A stretch of DNA of 64,000 nucleotides from NCBI GenBank assembly GCA_023391155.1, contig JAEWBM010000029.1, positions 16,392 to 80,391 on the forward strand, read 5' to 3'. How positions within the stretch are numbered: the first letter of the stretch is position 1; each line of letters begins with the position of its first letter. The notes below the pieces were generated by a model. It worked only from the letters and a program-made list of their open reading frames with translations. It searched no databases and was not told the DNA's origin. Below are positions 61,370-64,000 of this stretch, one piece after another. This stretch comes from Acidobacteriota bacterium. Its GTDB lineage: Bacteria > Acidobacteriota > Blastocatellia > Pyrinomonadales > Pyrinomonadaceae. A program made the position numbers and the translations under genes.

Positions 61370-63637
61370 TCAACGCACGAGGCGAAAGCCAAGAACATCG
61401 TGTCGATTGGCTACCGGGCTCCACAAGCGGCCGGTGGTGGTTACCGCACTCTTTCCGCTGGACGGGTAACGTGCGCTCCCGCCCCGTATCATCTTAACCG
61501 GCACTTCTGACTGATCTACGGAGAGCTCGCTGCCCGGGTAAACCCACGGATCATCAGCGGTCCACTCGATTACATTTCCGATCAGATCATGAACACCCCA
61601 GTCGTTAGGACACGAACGGCTCGCGACCGGCATCGGGTCGTTGTTGGATTGATCGACAACGGCACAACCCGTACGAAAAGCGTCGCCCCAAGGATAAAGG
61701 TCGTTCTTACTGCCATTACGAGCCGCATACTCCCATTCCTTTTCGGTCGGGAGCCTGTAATTAACGCCGTCGCGCTTCGAACGCCAAGCAGCAAATGCCT
61801 CGACATCTGCAATGTTAACGAAGCGCACGGGCATATTTTCCTCACCGGGCTTTGGTGCATCATTCACCCAATGAACCAAAAATGCCTCGTTCGAGGTCGG
61901 CTTGTATCCCGAGTCGAGCATGAATGAATGGAACTCGCCGTTGGTCACTTCGGTCTTATCCATCCAAAAAGTTTCGACCGTCGCCTGGTGTTCCGGCTTG
62001 TCGAACTCGCCGCTACTATCGTTACGGCCCATTGTAAAGGTTCCGCCCGGGATCTCGGCCATATCCGGCTTATAGACCGGGGCCGGTGATTCGCCCGGGC
62101 TTGGCGACGGTGTAGCGGAACTATTGGCATTTGCGATCGGATCTGAACCGCCCCACGGGATGAGGCCAAGCATCCACGCGGCACCGATGCCCACTCCGCC
62201 GAGAATAACTAACATCAGAACCGCACCCAGACCGAGAAGGGCCGGCGAAAGGAAAGAACGCTTGCCGGGCTGCGATTCAACCCCGATATCCTGCCTACCG
62301 GTGTCCCAAATCTGGGCCGAGGTCTTCTGCAGCTCCGCGGCATTATCCTGGGTCTTGGAAAAACCTGACGGCGTGTCGGGCGAAATGCCGCCGCCGTATG
62401 CGATCGTCGCCGCCGGCGGTTTCGGTATCGCTTCGGCGGCCGAGCGAAGTTCGGCGACGACCTGTTTCGGCCCGCCGTCGCACATCACATCACCGTACCA
62501 ATCTTCGAAACCCTCTTTGCTGATCCTGATATTGTGGCTGCCAGCCTGAATGCCGTTAAGCGTGATCCATCCGTCGTCACGGGTCTGGCCCACTGCGACA
62601 TTGTCAACGAACACCATCGCCTCAGCGGGTTTACTGTGAATGTTTACACGCGAAACAGGGCGGGTTCCACCGGATGTCGTATGGATCCCGATGCCCGGAG
62701 GGTAGATCGCGTCGCGCAGCTCCTCGATCATCTGCTCAACTGAGCCGGTTCGTTTTTCCTTTTCTTTTTCGAGGGTATGGAAAACCGCGGCTTCGAGGTC
62801 AGCGGGAATATTTTGTCCGAGCTCGGCAAATTTCGGCGGCGGATCACTAATGTGCTTCTTCATGATCGCTGGGATCGATGAACCTTTGAACGGAACATCG
62901 CCCGCGAGCATCTGGTAAAGCATCACGCCAAGGCTGTATATGTCGGAGCGCGAATCGGGCTCGTCATCGGCCCATTGCTCGGGCGCCATATAATACGGCG
63001 ACCCCATCAACCCGGTCGTCTGTGCCTGAATGAACGAGCCTAGAAGTTCTCCGGACTTGATCTTTGCAAGCCCAAAGTCAAGGATCTTTACCGCTTGCGA
63101 GATATGCGGCTTATCGCTGCAGATCATTATGTTCAGCGGCTTAAGATCGCGGTGCACGATGCCCTGATGGTGGGCAGCACCGACACCAGCGCAGATCGCC
63201 GACATCAGCTCAAGCGCCTTTTCAGGCGAGAGCCGCTTTTCACGCGCGAGCAGGTCGTGCAGCGATTCACCCTCGACATATTCCATTACAAGGAACGGTA
63301 TCGAGCCCTGGATGACGCCATAATCGGTGACGGCGACGACGTTCTGATGGCGGATAGCGGCGGCGGCAAGGGCCTCTTGCCGAAATCGCGTCACCAGTTG
63401 CGGGTCATTACCGACCAGGTCGGGCAGAATTATCTTGATCGCGAGCTGCGTTTTAAGATATGCGTGCCTCGCCTTATAAACGACACCCATTCCTCCCTGG
63501 CCGAGGCGGGATTCGATGTGATATTTGCCTTCGAGGACGGGTTCGCCGGCAATGGTATGCATCGTCGGCATCCCATCGTTCGGACATGTCGCCACATCGT
63601 CAGCAAAACAGTTCTTACACAGCTGGCACTCTTTCAT
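61370..63637 (-). CDS. Membrane Ser/Thr protein kinase with PEGA and SUMF1/FGE-type domains
   Basis: 755 residues. A short Cys-rich zinc-binding head (Cys4, 7, 10, 18) precedes a Hanks-type kinase domain: Gly loop GQGGMGVVYKA, Lys68, HRD at 162-164 (VHRDLKPLNIM), DFG at 187-189 and APE (YYMAPEQ). A PEGA domain (about 330-390, VNIHSKPAEAMVFVDNVAVGQ) and one membrane helix (about 470-495) follow. The C-terminal formylglycine-generating-enzyme-like domain (IPGGTFTMGRNDSSGEFD, NGEFHSFM, LPTEKEWEYAARNG) would lie outside the cytoplasm. The kinase is complete; the SUMF1-type domain is more likely a binding or sensing module than an oxidase. Confidence 0.92.
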   Translation of the reverse strand: MKECQLCKNCFADDVATCPNDGMPTMHTIAGEPVLEGKYHIESRLGQGGMGVVYKARHAYLKTQLAIKIILPDLVGNDPQLVTRFRQEALAAAAIRHQNVVAVTDYGVIQGSIPFLVMEYVEGESLHDLLAREKRLSPEKALELMSAICAGVGAAHHQGIVHRDLKPLNIMICSDKPHISQAVKILDFGLAKIKSGELLGSFIQAQTTGLMGSPYYMAPEQWADDEPDSRSDIYSLGVMLYQMLAGDVPFKGSSIPAIMKKHISDPPPKFAELGQNIPADLEAAVFHTLEKEKEKRTGSVEQMIEELRDAIYPPGIGIHTTSGGTRPVSRVNIHSKPAEAMVFVDNVAVGQTRDDGWITLNGIQAGSHNIRISKEGFEDWYGDVMCDGGPKQVVAELRSAAEAIPKPPAATIAYGGGISPDTPSGFSKTQDNAAELQKTSAQIWDTGRQDIGVESQPGKRSFLSPALLGLGAVLMLVILGGVGIGAAWMLGLIPWGGSDPIANANSSATPSPSPGESPAPVYKPDMAEIPGGTFTMGRNDSSGEFDKPEHQATVETFWMDKTEVTNGEFHSFMLDSGYKPTSNEAFLVHWVNDAPKPGEENMPVRFVNIADVEAFAAWRSKRDGVNYRLPTEKEWEYAARNGSKNDLYPWGDAFRTGCAVVDQSNNDPMPVASRSCPNDWGVHDLIGNVIEWTADDPWVYPGSELSVDQSEVPVKMIRGGSARYPSSGKSAVTTTGRLWSPVANRHDVLGFRLVR

Positions 63638-63799
63638 TGGTTCTAAAACCGATCACGATCACAACTACGGGAGGAAGCGCTCTTGAATTAGACAATCTTT
63701 GCGGGTGAATTTTGCCGTCCTCAAGCGCCTAAATTCTAGAGCTTTTGCCCCCAGTACGCAAGTTTTTACTTCATCCGGCGCTTCCGGAAGGCCGCGCCG

Positions 63800-64000
63800 T
63801 CAACCTTTTACGACGATATTGACCAACCGGTTCGGGACAACTATCACACGGGCGACCTCTTTGTCTTCGGTATAGTCGCTGATCTTTTCGGCCGAAAGAG
63901 CCATTTGCTCGAGCGTTTCCCTGTCTGCATCGGGCGCCGCGAATATCCTCGACCGCAGCTTTCCGTTGACCTGGACGGCTATTTCGATCTCCTCGGCTCG
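63800..64000 (-). CDS. leuS: Leucyl-tRNA synthetase, C-terminal end (5' part outside window)
   Basis: The minus-strand frame enters from the right edge and stops at 63800-63802. The 66 visible residues end in a pattern typical of the LeuRS anticodon-binding/C-terminal domain: EIAVQVNGKLRSRIFAAPDA followed by LEQMALSAEKI, and RVIVVPNRLVNIVVKG at the end. The enzyme charges tRNA-Leu. The 162-base gap to the kinase gene shows no obvious promoter or terminator. Confidence 0.88.
   Translation of the reverse strand, partial: RAEEIEIAVQVNGKLRSRIFAAPDADRETLEQMALSAEKISDYTEDKEVARVIVVPNRLVNIVVKG

Overview
The window is a GC-rich, densely coded stretch of a Gram-negative chromosome. Outer-membrane biology is evident from a TonB-dependent receptor, a type IV pilin and many signal peptides ending in AQ. 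The gene mix points to Acidobacteriota, probably class Blastocatellia: a Pil-Chp-like chemosensory cluster, an FHA-ABC fusion, a Ser/Thr kinase fused to a sulfatase-modifying-factor domain, fused AroDE, many zinc-ribbon proteins, and sigma/anti-sigma/DUF4097 genes. This placement is inference from gene content; no rRNA is present.

Layout. 1-8419: a co-directional chemosensory operon with a TPR-receiver protein (cut by the left edge), CheW, two MCP-like membrane proteins and a ChpA-type hybrid CheA. 8420-12245 (minus): SDR, a secreted unknown, gatB and a small secreted protein. 12355-17749 (minus): a cobalamin uptake locus (btuF-btuC-btuD, then a btuB-like receptor) with two separate cobalamin riboswitches, one before btuF and one between btuD and btuB. 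17757-23815: aroA, an RsbW/STAS partner-switching pair, a secreted TPR protein, era and prmA. 23812-28914 (minus): Rad50/SbcC-like ATPase, RNase HI and a Ycf48-like repeat protein. 29040-34330: mostly a minus-strand MoxR, DUF58, ECF sigma, anti-sigma and DUF4097 series. 34383-48263: an orphan pilin, tRNA-Val, TspO-like protein, AroDE, zinc-ribbon proteins, ThiF/MoeB, NDH-2, RlmB, NYN and DUF2203 proteins.

48264-52000 is the one clearly accessory region. It holds an array of small triloop/tetraloop hairpins, decayed Rhs core fragments, two orphan Rhs toxin tails each followed directly by an immunity-like gene, two related roughly 250-266 bp elements with inverted ends and a covarying hairpin, and short tandem repeats. 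The immunity genes are visibly AT-richer than the rest of the window. No intact Rhs gene or transposase is seen.

52083-64000: RDD protein, RqcH/NFACT, a TlpA-like lipoprotein with a three-FHA ABC transporter, a receiver-histidine kinase coupled to a receiver/degenerate HD-GYP protein, a Ser/Thr kinase with PEGA and SUMF1-type domains, and the 3' end of leuS at the right edge.

The strongest candidates for new biology are the Rhs toxin cassette with its hairpin elements, the Chp-like system whose two receptors have degenerate signalling tips, and the double riboswitch arrangement in the B12 locus. Starts that differ from the longest reading frame were chosen from ribosome binding sites, signal peptides or overlap with neighbours.
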